The position numbers and the translations under genes are program-made. DNA of 44,418 nt, from positions 69,110 through 113,527 of the forward strand of contig NW_019091380.1 in the NCBI RefSeq assembly GCF_001949145.1, read 5' to 3'. The notes below the pieces were generated by a model. It made no database searches. It saw only the letters and a program-made list of their open reading frames with translations, and was not told the DNA's origin. The stretch's first letter is position 1. Each line of letters begins with the position of its first letter. This DNA comes from Acanthaster planci. Lineage: Eukaryota; Echinodermata; Asteroidea; Valvatida; Acanthasteridae. This document shows, in pieces, positions 34,030 to 43,429 of this stretch.

Positions 34030-35010
34030 ATGGAAACTACAGAAATTGCAGGACTGTATGCCATCTCCAATTTTACTGATGACAATCTTGAGTACGAACT
34101 GTCACTCCACACGTTCGTAACAATTTTTACCACATTGACAATTCTTTTGATTTTGCTCCTGAATCCACTGATGCTTGTCACCTTGAGGCGTGTCACCAGC
34201 ATCCAGCCAACCACCAAAGTGTTTATGGCTTCACTCACCCTGTCTGATCTTGGTAACGGTATATTCTGGATCCTTAGACTAGTGGAATTGTTTGCAGTAC
34301 GTTGGCTGTTAGGTGATTTTCTCTGTGCAGCACAGACTGTTGTTACATTCATATTTAATGGCCTCAGCATTTGGTCCATTCTTCTCCTCACCATCGATCG
34401 TTACATTTCTATTTCTCGCCCGCTGCGGTACTCTTCACTGATGACTGTGTTCAGATCAAAGATCATAATATGTAGCACATGGGCTGTAACATTCATCATC
34501 TTTATTCTCATGTATGGGGTATATGACCAAGCAGGCATTTTGAAGAATGGTCCCAGCCAACTTTGTTCTGGAGTACAAGGTAACTGGAGAGCATATCTTG
34601 TTACAACATTAATTGTTATCTCATTGACAATCATATTCATCTTGTACGCACACATTAACCTAATAGCTCGCAATCAAGCGAGACGCATCGCTGCTGAAAA
34701 CCAAGTAGACAATGGCCAAGGTGGGCAGAGAATAAACACCAAATCAACCAATACCATCATCATCATAACAGGGACTCTAACCATCACCTGGATGCCTGCA
34801 GTGATTACGCTTGGGACAAGTTCAACAAGTAACTGGAACACTTTTGACAAATACATGTTAATTATGTTGGCTCAAGCCCTAGTGTTGTCAAATGGCTGGC
34901 TGAATGTTGTCATTTACTACTTACGGAACAGGGATCTTCGCCAAGAGCTTTGTGGTTTACTATGTGACTGGCGCCAATGTCTGACCCAAAGACTCTTACA
35001 TTGGTTTTAG
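34030..35010 (+). CDS. Orphan rhodopsin-class GPCR (intact)
   Basis: A 326-residue plasma-membrane receptor; ligand unknown. Landmarks: NFT glycosylation site at 14; TM1 with N45 (LLLNPLMLV); LSDL with D73; C99 and C179 as the likely TM3-ECL2 disulfide; DRY 123-125; RPLRYS loop; W151; TM5 without P5.50, ending ILYAHINLIAR; IL3 with QVDNGQ where other copies have QAGNGQ; TWMP 253-256 (TWIP elsewhere); NVVIY 292-296; LRNRDLR; C-terminus HWF, two residues longer than its relatives. The METT start (ACCATGG) is preferred, although an in-frame ATG lies 21 nt upstream. Closest relative is the frameshifted 27467 copy, including the promoter. ECL2 is the most divergent part, as expected if ligand specificity differs. 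Confidence 0.94.
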   Translation: METTEIAGLYAISNFTDDNLEYELSLHTFVTIFTTLTILLILLLNPLMLVTLRRVTSIQPTTKVFMASLTLSDLGNGIFWILRLVELFAVRWLLGDFLCAAQTVVTFIFNGLSIWSILLLTIDRYISISRPLRYSSLMTVFRSKIIICSTWAVTFIIFILMYGVYDQAGILKNGPSQLCSGVQGNWRAYLVTTLIVISLTIIFILYAHINLIARNQARRIAAENQVDNGQGGQRINTKSTNTIIIITGTLTITWMPAVITLGTSSTSNWNTFDKYMLIMLAQALVLSNGWLNVVIYYLRNRDLRQELCGLLCDWRQCLTQRLLHWF

Positions 35011-35134
35011 GGAAAGTACCGGGTATGAACATCTTCAGAATCAGAATTATCAGGCTGGCTCTGAAAACAAAATCATTATTCCACATACTATAGTAACTAC
35101 TGATGCAGTGGCTGTCAGCAAGTGTTAAGATTGC

Positions 35135-35215
35135 TAAAAGCAATGGGAACTATAGAATTTGCAGGATCATTTGATTGCTGTATCTCCAACTCCACGGTAT
35201 GAGAATGTTAAACAG
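35135..35215 (+). pseudogene. N-terminal-only GPCR relic 5
   Basis: ATGGGAACTATAGAATTTGC, GTATCTCCAACTCCACGG and GAGAATGTTA match the start of the receptor CDS (METTEIAGLY.TSNST.EN). The relic lies about 130 bp after the stop of the intact gene. Indels break the frame and TM1 is missing. Its equivalent in copy A is at 28605-28690, so it was part of the unit before duplication. Confidence 0.55.
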
Positions 35216-35308
35216 CCACTCACAACAAAAACCATTCAGGATGTTTGTAATGGTTTCAGAGAGGATAAACTTATGGATTAAAGGATATGATAACCATACT
35301 GATATTAA

Positions 35309-35892
35309 CCGCTACCTCCCGGGCGACCCGTTTTCGAGTACATAGGCTTTATATGCAGAGCCGGGGAGCCGGGAACTGGGACAAAAGAGTTGGGCCTTAG
35401 AACAACAGACCGTGCTCAGCACAAAAGACTGAGCTGCTGGGCATTACCGACATTTTTTCGCTCTCAATAGTGGAGATAAAACCAGCCTAGTTTTGAAACA
35501 GTACACCACAGTTTGAGGCATTTAGAGCAAGCAGATTACCACCGGGGACAAAAGCTCTCCACCACCGCAGCGATGAGCCACACAGCACCGCTGCATGCTG
35601 ATCATTATGAAAAGAGGTCAGCAGTGCACTGTGCCGGTTTTGGGAACAAAAGAATCTTATGTAACACCACACAATCTGGGCTCTTTTTCCAAGGCTGCAG
35701 GCCTGACTGAAATTTTCAGGAGTAAATGAAGGGTACCTGTCAGCTTTAGAGAAGTGCCCAAAGAGTCCTTCATTTTGGTATGCATGGCCATTAAATGAAA
35801 TTATGAGTTTTTGATGAATTTTGAAAATGGAAAATCTTGAAATGACCCGGCATCTTGTCTTGCTCAAGAAAAATCCACCCGGCAGCAAGTCG
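35309..35892. mobile_element. Probable piggyBac-like non-autonomous element
   Basis: A 584-bp stretch bounded by TTAA at 35305-35308 and 35893-35896. The left end CCGCTACCTCCCGGGCGACC and the inverted right end CGACTTGCTGCCGGGTGGAT agree at about half of the first 20 positions, including a CCGGG block. The paralogous unit A flank has no corresponding sequence. The interior is GC-richer than its surroundings. Two short open frames (35513-35710 on +, 35487-35888 on -) show no transposase motif. The TIRs are imperfect, so this is an old copy or a tentative call. Confidence 0.5.
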
Positions 35893-35959
35893 TTAAGATG
35901 CTTATTTGTAATTTAGATGACTTGTCAACATTTGAAATACTTTTGGCCGTTTCAATTGG

Positions 35960-36360
35960 TATCGATAAGAGGAAGTTACCTTATCCATACTTTTATACAT
36001 CCTGCATTATGGGTTTATATTATCATAGGTGTCATTGCAACAAACATGCAACTCAACAAAACAAAACCAAAAGTCGGGGGAGGGAATGGATAGTTGCAGG
36101 CATAAATTTTCGGTTATAGGGAGTGGTGCCGTGCAACATTCTAGATGTTCATTCTAGACATTCATGTACATGTCAACATGAGGAGATCACTGAGAAGGCT
36201 TTTATTCTCTTATTCCTTGTATTTCTTGAGTTTGGCCCATCTGGTTTTCTTTCTGATGAATCTTTCGAGTATTTGCTTCAACAATCAGGCCTTGCCCTGT
36301 CGCTGTAAGCTGATGTCGTTTTAGTTGTGTGGGAGTATATCCAGGCCTGTAATATCAGAC
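35960..36360 (+). repeat. 3' flank of duplicated unit B
   Basis: Matches 28860-29000 and 30240-30395 of unit A (see the 28700 entry). Homology ends at GGCCTGTAAT, which marks the downstream edge of the duplicated unit. Confidence 0.6.
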
Positions 36361-37590
36361 CTGCCAACATATGAAACCTAGAAAGCCTACTCAATGTGAG
36401 CGCTTGCTATTGCCATCACGGCAGGGGTCAAGAGCCTCCACAATCTCCTGGGTTTTAAGGGGTTTAAACGGCCCCAAATCAGCTATTTTGGGCACATTTA
36501 CACGTACTTTAACCACTAAATCATAACAAGTGTGTAAACACAATGCAAGATAAATGTATCCAACACGTTTTCAGCTTGCAGTGAAGGTACTTGCTCCAGC
36601 ATTATCAGCATGGAGTGCTTTGTAAGTTGCCTTCTTAGCCTTGCTGAGCACATCATTAGAATTTGATGTTAAATAGCAATTGGTGTTTCTGCTGTCCACA
36701 GCTAGCTGGTGGGTCATAATGGAACTTAGGGTCTCTGTGCTCATTATAACACTTCCTCCTCGGGCAAAGCTGATATCACATTTGGCAAACTTTACGAAAT
36801 GCTTAAGTTTCTCCTTTTGTCAATCTTGACATTTACGGATATTTCTCCTTGTATTCCTCAATGAACATCTGTTTCCCAGCAGGTCTGCTTTTCCATGTTG
36901 AAAGGAAAGTACCGTCCAAGAAAGGAAAAAGACCCAACAATTATTTTCTTCTGGGCGGGGTCAGGTCTAACAAATTTGTTATTGTCTCCAAGGACATGTA
37001 CACTGTCAGCAATTCATTTTGAAAATGATTCTTGGCTGGTTGTCATTTTTATATCAATTTGATTTCAAAATTTTTATTACTTTTCTCTCAAGTTTTCTTT
37101 TTTTCTCAGGGGGGGCCTCAACCTCCCCTGGATCTGCACCTGACATGCCATCAAACTTCCTGAAAAATTTGCCCAAACACTCAGCCAGAGGCTGGACATT
37201 CTGTACAACAGCCTGCTCATTGCAAAGAACAGACATGTTTTGTACAATGAATGGGCAAAAAACACTCAGGCCCACATGTCTACCGCGTAATGCTTAGTGA
37301 ACCTGCTGGAAGGAGGGGGAGATTATCGTGATGTATGTCTCCAGTTTTCATGCCCTCGGATATGCTGTTGGTCCATGGCTTAATTGAACGATAAATCTTA
37401 TTTGCTTTGAAACAATCCCTGTTCATTCATGCACAGGTTATATTCATCTGCTTAAGTCACGTGGGTCCTTGCATGCATGGAAATCAACACGTGCAATGTA
37501 TTAGTGTTTCAGGAAGTAAGAGCATGGTTTGACCACAGCGATGAACTTAGTCTGAAAAGAACTACAGGCAGATAATTTCGCTGATCAAAA
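36361..37590. other. Intergenic with one possible exon remnant
   Basis: No gene is certain. 37141-37285 contains a frame without an ATG that reads HAIKLPEKFAQTLSQRLD… and then ILYNSLLIAKNRHVLY…, ending in a stop after MSTA. Composition and amphipathicity are protein-like, and a strong pyrimidine-rich TTTTTCTCAG lies at 37100-37109. However, a stop (TGA at about 37141) separates the acceptor from this frame. Family not recognised. Confidence 0.35.
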
Positions 37591-37593
37591 ACA

Positions 37594-37602
37594 TATAAAA
37601 AG
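37594..37602 (+). promoter_or_regulatory. TATA box upstream of the 37645 exon
   Basis: ACATATAAAAAGCGTG lies about 50 bp before the ATG at 37645, a normal distance for a short 5' UTR. The box is otherwise isolated. Confidence 0.45.
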
Positions 37603-37644
37603 CGTGTCCTGATAGCATGGGGGATCTTTTAGACTCTAGACGTC

Positions 37645-37792
37645 ATGTGCAAGTGTCCTAAATGTGGCCAAGGCAAGTTTGTTTCTCAACAAACCTCCAA
37701 TCACCACAGCCGGGAATTGCAAGTAAAGAGAACTGGGAGACAGCATGATGACCCTCACAACTCCGACCCCAAAAATGCACCCCTCTTCACAG
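37645..37792 (+). CDS. Cys-rich first exon of a possibly transposon-derived gene
   Basis: An ATG 50 bp after a TATA box opens MCKCPKCGQGKFVSQQTSNH, followed by basic and polar residues, then a strong donor ACAG|GTAAGA at 37792/37793. The C-x-C-x2-C…H pattern with 'FVSQQT…HH' recalls the N-terminal Cys/His cluster (CxCxxCxGxxLVSxRTxxxH) found in many transposase-related animal proteins. That assignment is from memory of the pattern and is only suggestive. No second exon was recognised before the receptor at 39637. The reading frame continues past the donor to 37872, but that is probably intronic. Confidence 0.4.
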
Positions 37793-37799
37793 GTAAGAT

Positions 37800-38880
37800 T
37801 TCTTTCTTGCAAGCTGTCACAACGCTCCTGTCTGTCCACAAACTCCTCCCTGGGATACCTCTATCCAAATAACAACAGCAAATAATGGCACGGCAAGAAA
37901 ATAATTAATCTCCTCAGGCCAGTTCATACCCCATACCCCGAGTGAAAGCAAAGAATTAACATTTTATGTCACCAAAAATTAGCCGCGAAATTTAGCTACA
38001 TAGTATGTTTGTTGTTCTCAAATAGATAAAGTGAGATCTACTATACTTTCTCAAGACATGGTGATAGAATATAGACGATGTTTCTTGCACATTGATGATT
38101 TATTTCATTATTAAATTGTGTTTTTCTTTTTTTGTTACATGCTTGTGATTTACAGTTTTTTTAATAAAAGCAGTGTCATATGAAGCAAAAAGAAATACTT
38201 GTCATGATCACTGACCTAAGAGGAAGATTGTGGGTTTTTCACTGAACAGAACAACTCATTTATTTTTGTATGTTGAAATATAATGTGTACATGTATGGCT
38301 TTTCAAAAACATTCTATAATAGCAACACATTAGTAAATGTTTAAATAGCCCTTTTTTTAAATCCAGTATTCTGTTATTATTACAAGCATCTCAACGACAT
38401 GTACATGTACATGTGCATATAACAGTGCTTGGAAATCATCTGCTCTAAAAACATTAAAGATATAAATATGCACTCACTCAAATGAGGTTACGTGTTTATT
38501 GTTGCCTCAATATGTTTGTGTTTTTCTAATACTATCTTTGTGCCTGTTTCATTTCTCCTCTGTAAGTTTGGATACTCCCGCAGAAAAAGATGAAGACAAA
38601 ATTTACTTATGAAGGTATCCGAACCCTCAGAAACTCTAATTACCCCATGTTATCACAGCCCTACACCCATTACATTAGTTACCTTTAAACATTGGCACCT
38701 AAATGAAATAATTTGATGCCTTTGGAATTGATTCTGTTTTTAAAGGGGCATTGCCGTGAAAAAATTGTTCATGATTTCATGACGTGAAACTTCCATTAGC
38801 CAAAACCTCTGAACGCTACTCACCAGTTTCATCCTGACTGGATCCACAGTACGTACATGTACATGTAATTATGAGATAAA
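37800..38880. other. AT-rich intergenic or intron, nothing recognised
   Basis: AT-rich, with T runs and an ACATGTACATGTACATG stretch near 38399. It could be an intron of the 37645 gene. No exon was identified. Confidence 0.4.
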
Positions 38881-38888
38881 TAATCACC

Positions 38889-38975
38889 ATGGCGCCCACT
38901 TCCCCCAAGGCCAATGTGATCTTTGCCCAGTCAATTACAGCACACTGGCTGCAACCTGCTGATGGAGTAAAATAA
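38889..38975 (+). pseudogene. Fibronectin type III-like fragment
   Basis: A 28-codon frame with an ATG in good context: MAPTSPKANVIFAQSITAHW, then LQPADGVK and a stop. The pattern P-T-x-P…V…SIT..W..P.DGV is the A-to-C strand region of fibronectin III domains. Only this first third is present and no splice site borders it clearly. It is probably an exon relic of an adhesion or phosphatase-type protein, or a chance resemblance. Confidence 0.3.
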
Positions 38976-39299
38976 TGGAACTGTTCATGAACATAGGAAA
39001 ACTTTTGACTGTTTTTCATTTGAAATTCTCAGGATATACTTGGTCCACTGTAATGATTTAAAGTAGCTTAGCCAATAACTTTCGACACTTTCCCCTATGC
39101 CATACAATATAAGCAAGAACATAGTAGACCTTGGTGGATTTTTTTTCCAGCAAAGTCACAGGTAGTGCCATTACCAACCACCTGTTCACATTTCATTAAC
39201 ATAATGCAGTCACACCCTGTACCAGTTGCTGTCAATGTACAGTGTGCATATATTTTAGGCACAGGAGAAACATCATCACTCTACATACAGATCAACAAG

Positions 39300-39636
39300 G
39301 AACATAGACTAGCAGAGTCTTCAGTCGGGCGGATCAAACAAATTTCAATCATTCTTCAACTGGCAAATGCATGTAAAATTGTTCAGCTCTAACCAGAAAC
39401 CTTGCTAAAATCTCGCTGACTTTTGGCAGAAGACCAAATCTGAGTGTGTGCAAATATCAACCTGACATTGATTCTAAGACAGTGTCAACCTCTCTCGCTG
39501 GATTAAATGACAACTTCATGAGCTACCCATTGCACTTTCAAATAAACTTACCCTGTGGCGGTGCATAATTAAAAGACAATTTAAATTATCTATTAATTGT
39601 AAATCAGTTGTTCCAGAATATCTCCTTCTGGTAACC
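39300..39636 (+). promoter_or_regulatory. Receptor upstream block before the 39637 gene
   Basis: The first 200 bp resemble 9030-9240 and the end of 13660-14165 (GGCGGATC…CTGGCAA…TTGTTCAG.TCTAACCAGAAAC…CTGACTTTTGG). In the last 30 bp the acceptor-like tract of the other copies is altered to CTCCTTCTGGTAACC, so the conserved AG is lost. Confidence 0.45.
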
Positions 39637-40611
39637 ATGGAAACTACGAATATTGAAGGACTGCACACCATCTGTAATTTTACAGCTTTGGATGTGAAAC
39701 ACAACCTGGTAACAACACCTGTCAGGATTGTTGTAACACTTTTTACCGCACTGATGATCCTGCTGAATTTTCTCCTGAATCCACTGATGCTTTTCACCTT
39801 ACGGCGTGTCACCAGCATCAAGCCGACAACTAAAATCTTCATGGCTTCTCTCACATTGTCTGATCTCGGTAATGGTCTAATCCACCTCTTTGGGTTGGTG
39901 GAACTATTTGCTGGGTCTTGGCTGTTAGGTGATTTTCTCTGTGCAGCACGCAGTGTTCTAGCATTCACATTTGCTGGACTGAGTTGTACTTCACTTCTTC
40001 TTCTGACTGTGGATCGTTACATTGCTATCTCCCGTCCTCTGCACTACCCTTCACTGATGACTGAGTTCAGATCAAAGCTCACGGTATGCAGTACATGGGC
40101 TGTTACATTCTTAAAGTTTACTCTTATGTATGGGTTTTCTGGCACTGCAACTGTTTCACCGTATGACCCTAAACTATGCACTGCAAAAACAGATGACTGG
40201 AGAATTTGTCTTGTTGCTACGTTACTTATTATCTCGCTGGCAACCATATTCATTCTGTACGCACACATCATCTTAATAGCTCGCAATCAAACCCGACGCA
40301 TTGCTGCTGAAAACCAAGCAGGCAATGGCCGAGGTGGGCAGAGAAAAAACACCCGAGCAGCCACCACCATCATCATCATAACAGGGACTCTGATCATCAC
40401 CTGGATTCCCACAGTCATTGGGATGGTGATAGTTTCACAATCTGAATGGTGTTACTTTGACAGGCACTTGGCCTTCTCATTCACGGAATCCCTCTTATTG
40501 GCAAATGGTTGGCTGAATGTTGTTATCTACTACCTGAGGAACAGAGATCTCCGCCAGGTGATCCGTGGTCAACTAAGTGACTGGTGCCAAAAGCTGAACC
40601 AAAGATTCTAA
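39637..40611 (+). CDS. Orphan rhodopsin-class GPCR (intact, divergent)
   Basis: A 324-residue receptor, probably a plasma-membrane chemoreceptor of unknown ligand. Landmarks: METTNIEGLH start (ACCATGG); NFT site at 14; TM1 with N48; LSDL with D76; C102 and C181 (likely disulfide); DRY 126-128; RPLHYP loop; W154; TM5 lacking P5.50, ending ILYAHIILIAR; IL3 with NQTRR and GRGGQRKN (shared with the 9826 gene); TWIP; NVVIY 296-300; LRNRDLR; a shorter, different tail (QVIRGQLSDWCQKLNQRF). ECL2 contains a unique SGTATVSPYD stretch. The upstream in-frame ATG of other copies is absent, which supports the METT start. The missing splice-acceptor AG suggests its transcript leader differs from its paralogs. 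With 9826 it forms a subgroup. Confidence 0.94.
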   Translation: METTNIEGLHTICNFTALDVKHNLVTTPVRIVVTLFTALMILLNFLLNPLMLFTLRRVTSIKPTTKIFMASLTLSDLGNGLIHLFGLVELFAGSWLLGDFLCAARSVLAFTFAGLSCTSLLLLTVDRYIAISRPLHYPSLMTEFRSKLTVCSTWAVTFLKFTLMYGFSGTATVSPYDPKLCTAKTDDWRICLVATLLIISLATIFILYAHIILIARNQTRRIAAENQAGNGRGGQRKNTRAATTIIIITGTLIITWIPTVIGMVIVSQSEWCYFDRHLAFSFTESLLLANGWLNVVIYYLRNRDLRQVIRGQLSDWCQKLNQRF

Positions 40612-40800
40612 GATTAGAGTTCAAGGAAAGCTTGAATATCTTGGATCATCTTCATATTAAATAGGAAAGCACTGTGGGATTATAACCTCATCATTTATAA
40701 TCCTACATGTACAGTGTATATCCACAGTAACAGTAACATTGTGACTCACAAAATCCATTGTAATGTATCAATGACACTGCACTTTGATTTACACATCAGG

Positions 40801-41164
40801 GATTTTAACTACAGATTGAGCAATGTAGAGTGTAAGACTTTTGGGCTTAAACATAATTAATTTAGGCTGGTAGCATCCTAAATGGGATATTACATTTAGA
40901 TCACAGTTCCTGCACATATACCATATGTAATTAATGTCATGTGAATTTATTGGAAAATTTTTGTCAATGATTATTCAGTGTGGATTTTAACTACAGATTG
41001 AGCAATGTAGAGTGTAAGACTTTTGGGCTTAAACATAATTAATTTAGGCTGGTAGCATCCTAAATGGGATATTACATTTAGATCACAGTTCCTGCACATA
41101 TACCATATGTAATTAATGTCATGTGAATTTATTGGAAAATTTTTGTCAATGATTATTCAGTGTG
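40801..41164. repeat. Perfect tandem duplication, 2 x 182 bp
   Basis: 40801-40982 and 40983-41164 appear identical base for base (GATTTTAACTACAGATTGAG … TTATTCAGTGTG). The sequence is noncoding and AT-rich, located 190 bp after the 39637 gene. It is either a very recent duplication or an assembly artefact. Confidence 0.95.
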
Positions 41165-42554
41165 AGAGCACAATGAGCACGTCTAATTTTTGACCTTCTG
41201 ATCTAATACATGTAACAAACGTTATAGACAAATGAACACACTGACGCACATAAATATGTGTACACTTGTAAATTTAGACTATTAGCTACTAACATAAAAT
41301 GCCAGCTTTGTTAATGTCCTTGTCACTGAGTACAGTTCAGAGAAATTGTTTCATCGTTAGTCATAATCAAATATCAGACACAGAGAAAATGGAAACAGCA
41401 AACATGTTTTTTGCACTTCTCCAATTCAATTTTACTTTAAAAAGGTTTTAAAAAACAAATATGGATATTTTATTTCAAGATGTACTCTGTGATGAGGAGA
41501 TGTTAATTTTAATTATTAGATTTGCCCTTACACTGACATACATGTATCTTATGCGTAGGCCTACTGACATACATGTAGTAAGCTTGTCAATTTTTATCAC
41601 ATGCTCTCGGACAGCCATACAGTGGTTAATATACATCAGTGTAAGAGCAAATCCCCCAATTAAAATGGATATTTTATGTTTCCACAATCACACAATCATA
41701 TCCTGAGCTTGATAAGTTGAGATTTACATGTATATTGCAAAAAACGTTAGCCTTTTGTGAAGTGGAAGAGTACATGTACATGCATGTTACTGCTGATACC
41801 TTTTTCCTGAAAAGAAATTGCAAGATAAGAAAAGGCGATTGACCAAATTTACTGTTGATGGGCAATTCAAACTTGGTTTAGATAAGCAGAATTGGGGCAA
41901 TCCTTATTGCTCTACTTCCAGCAATACTCAAAATGTTTGAGGGTTTTTGATTTAAGATGTTTCAGGTAAAATGCCTTGCCACTGCTATTGAGTGTTATAT
42001 GCACTACCCGGTACATATGTGTACACTATGTGGCAACATTACTATTTCTTGAACAGGAATACGTATTCTTTGCTTGGACAAAATTAACAACTTGATTTAC
42101 ATGTAATTTTTATCAACTTCTAACCAAGGCTCATTCCTATTTTTAAGGAAGACATTTTCTGAAATTTAGGAGATTTTGGGTTGCATACATGTACATGTAA
42201 TTAATATGAATGAAAAGAGTAAGCTAGATGTTCCAGCCAGTTTTGATTGATAATGAATGTCCAAGTTCTCTTCACTGATTCACTGCCCATCAGTTGCAGA
42301 ACAACTTAAGTGAGTTACATGTACATGTACATGGTACCCTTCACAGATGGAAAGATTATGGTAGGCCTAGACAGTAAACAGGATCTAATATTCATGATCT
42401 TCATTTTTAACCATATGGGGTTTCTGACCATTCTACAGTTGGCCCTGACAACCCCTGCACCAGATGAGTACATGATTGGATACACTGTATCTCACTGCTA
42501 CATTCACGGTGAACTCACGGATAATTTATGTCACCCTGTATTGCAATCAAGTAA
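41165..42554. other. Intergenic, nothing recognised
   Basis: AT-rich. A loose repeat of GACATACATGTA and TTAAAATGGATATTTTAT/ATGGATATTTTATTTC words is present around 41460-41680. No gene identified. Confidence 0.45.
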
Positions 42555-42645
42555 GATGCACTGCTGATCAACTACCACCATCATCATCACAACAGGGACT
42601 CTAATCATTAGCTTGATTATTACAGTCATCCAGATGGTAACAGTA
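42555..42645 (+). pseudogene. TM6-only GPCR relic
   Basis: GATCAACTACCACCATCATC, CAACAGGGACTCTAATCATT and TTACAGTCATCCAGATGGT match the TM6 coding segment of the receptors (STTTIIIITGTLII.WI.TVI.MV). The flanking IL3 and TM7 are not recognisable. The equivalent of TWIP is altered to SLII. Confidence 0.65.
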
Positions 42646-42764
42646 GATCCAGATTAAACTTAGTGCTGTAAAACGTATTAAACTTGAGGTCAAAACTAAC
42701 ATTCCTCAATCCTCAAAATTGTCCCACTACAGATGTTTGGTAGTAGAGGATCTATAAACATAAT

Positions 42765-43429
42765 GAGGGGGAGTAGCCTGCCAGTCAGCAAACTAGTTAT
42801 CCCCTTTCAACCACCTAGATGATCTTAGCAATTATGAGATGACAATCACAGCGCGCATACACCTATATTAAAACTTCCAATGACACCTGACGGCCAACAA
42901 ACAAGCTTGATGACTCTTTAAAGCAACCTGTGCACCACCGAATCTGGACCTATCGCGGTGTCCGTGATAAACATCTGTATCATAGGCACAGCAAATGTAC
43001 CGGCGACGAAACATTATGCATGGGAATTGATGACCAGTGAGTCTTCAGGGCCAGAGGTCTCTGGTCGTTTGTTGGATTTGATCCAGTGAATATTGTGTGC
43101 TGGTACAAGGAAGGCAACTGGATCGTTAATAAGTTCAACTCTCGACAGATATTGCTTCTTAGATAGTTTCAGACTTTCATTACTGTATACAAGACCTTGC
43201 ATCATCTTCACCACAAAACATGCAACTGGGCCTTGATGTGGCCAAAGCTCGAGCTGAAGTCCATCCTTGGATGATAGTAAACTTCCTGACTGTACCACAG
43301 CATCAAGAGCAAGCCTTTGAAGCAAGTGGCGGCACTTTGTTTATCAGCTTTGAATAAATCATCTAGAAAAGCGACTAATAATCTGTCAAAATCTATTCTC
43401 TTGTCTCCATGTCACTTTCTTTAGAAACC
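42765..43429 (+). promoter_or_regulatory. Receptor upstream block before the 43430 gene
   Basis: 42765-43000 resembles 8600-8960 and 13660-13970. 43085-43425 resembles 27103-27460 and 33680-34020 (AAGTTCAACTCTCGACAGAT…CAGACTTTCATTACTGTATA…CTTGATGTGGCC). It thus joins both types of upstream sequence. It ends at CACTTTCTTTAG, an acceptor-like tract right before AAACCATGG. No TATA box was recognised. Confidence 0.5.

Noticed and set aside
27103-43325. Similar antisense frames upstream of three receptors (27103-27375, 33666-33953, 43014-43325), seemingly a conserved peptide
   Set aside because: The similarity follows from duplication of the DNA. Indels between the copies (for example near 27285/33860) are not multiples of three, and the third copy diverges, so coding constraint is not supported.
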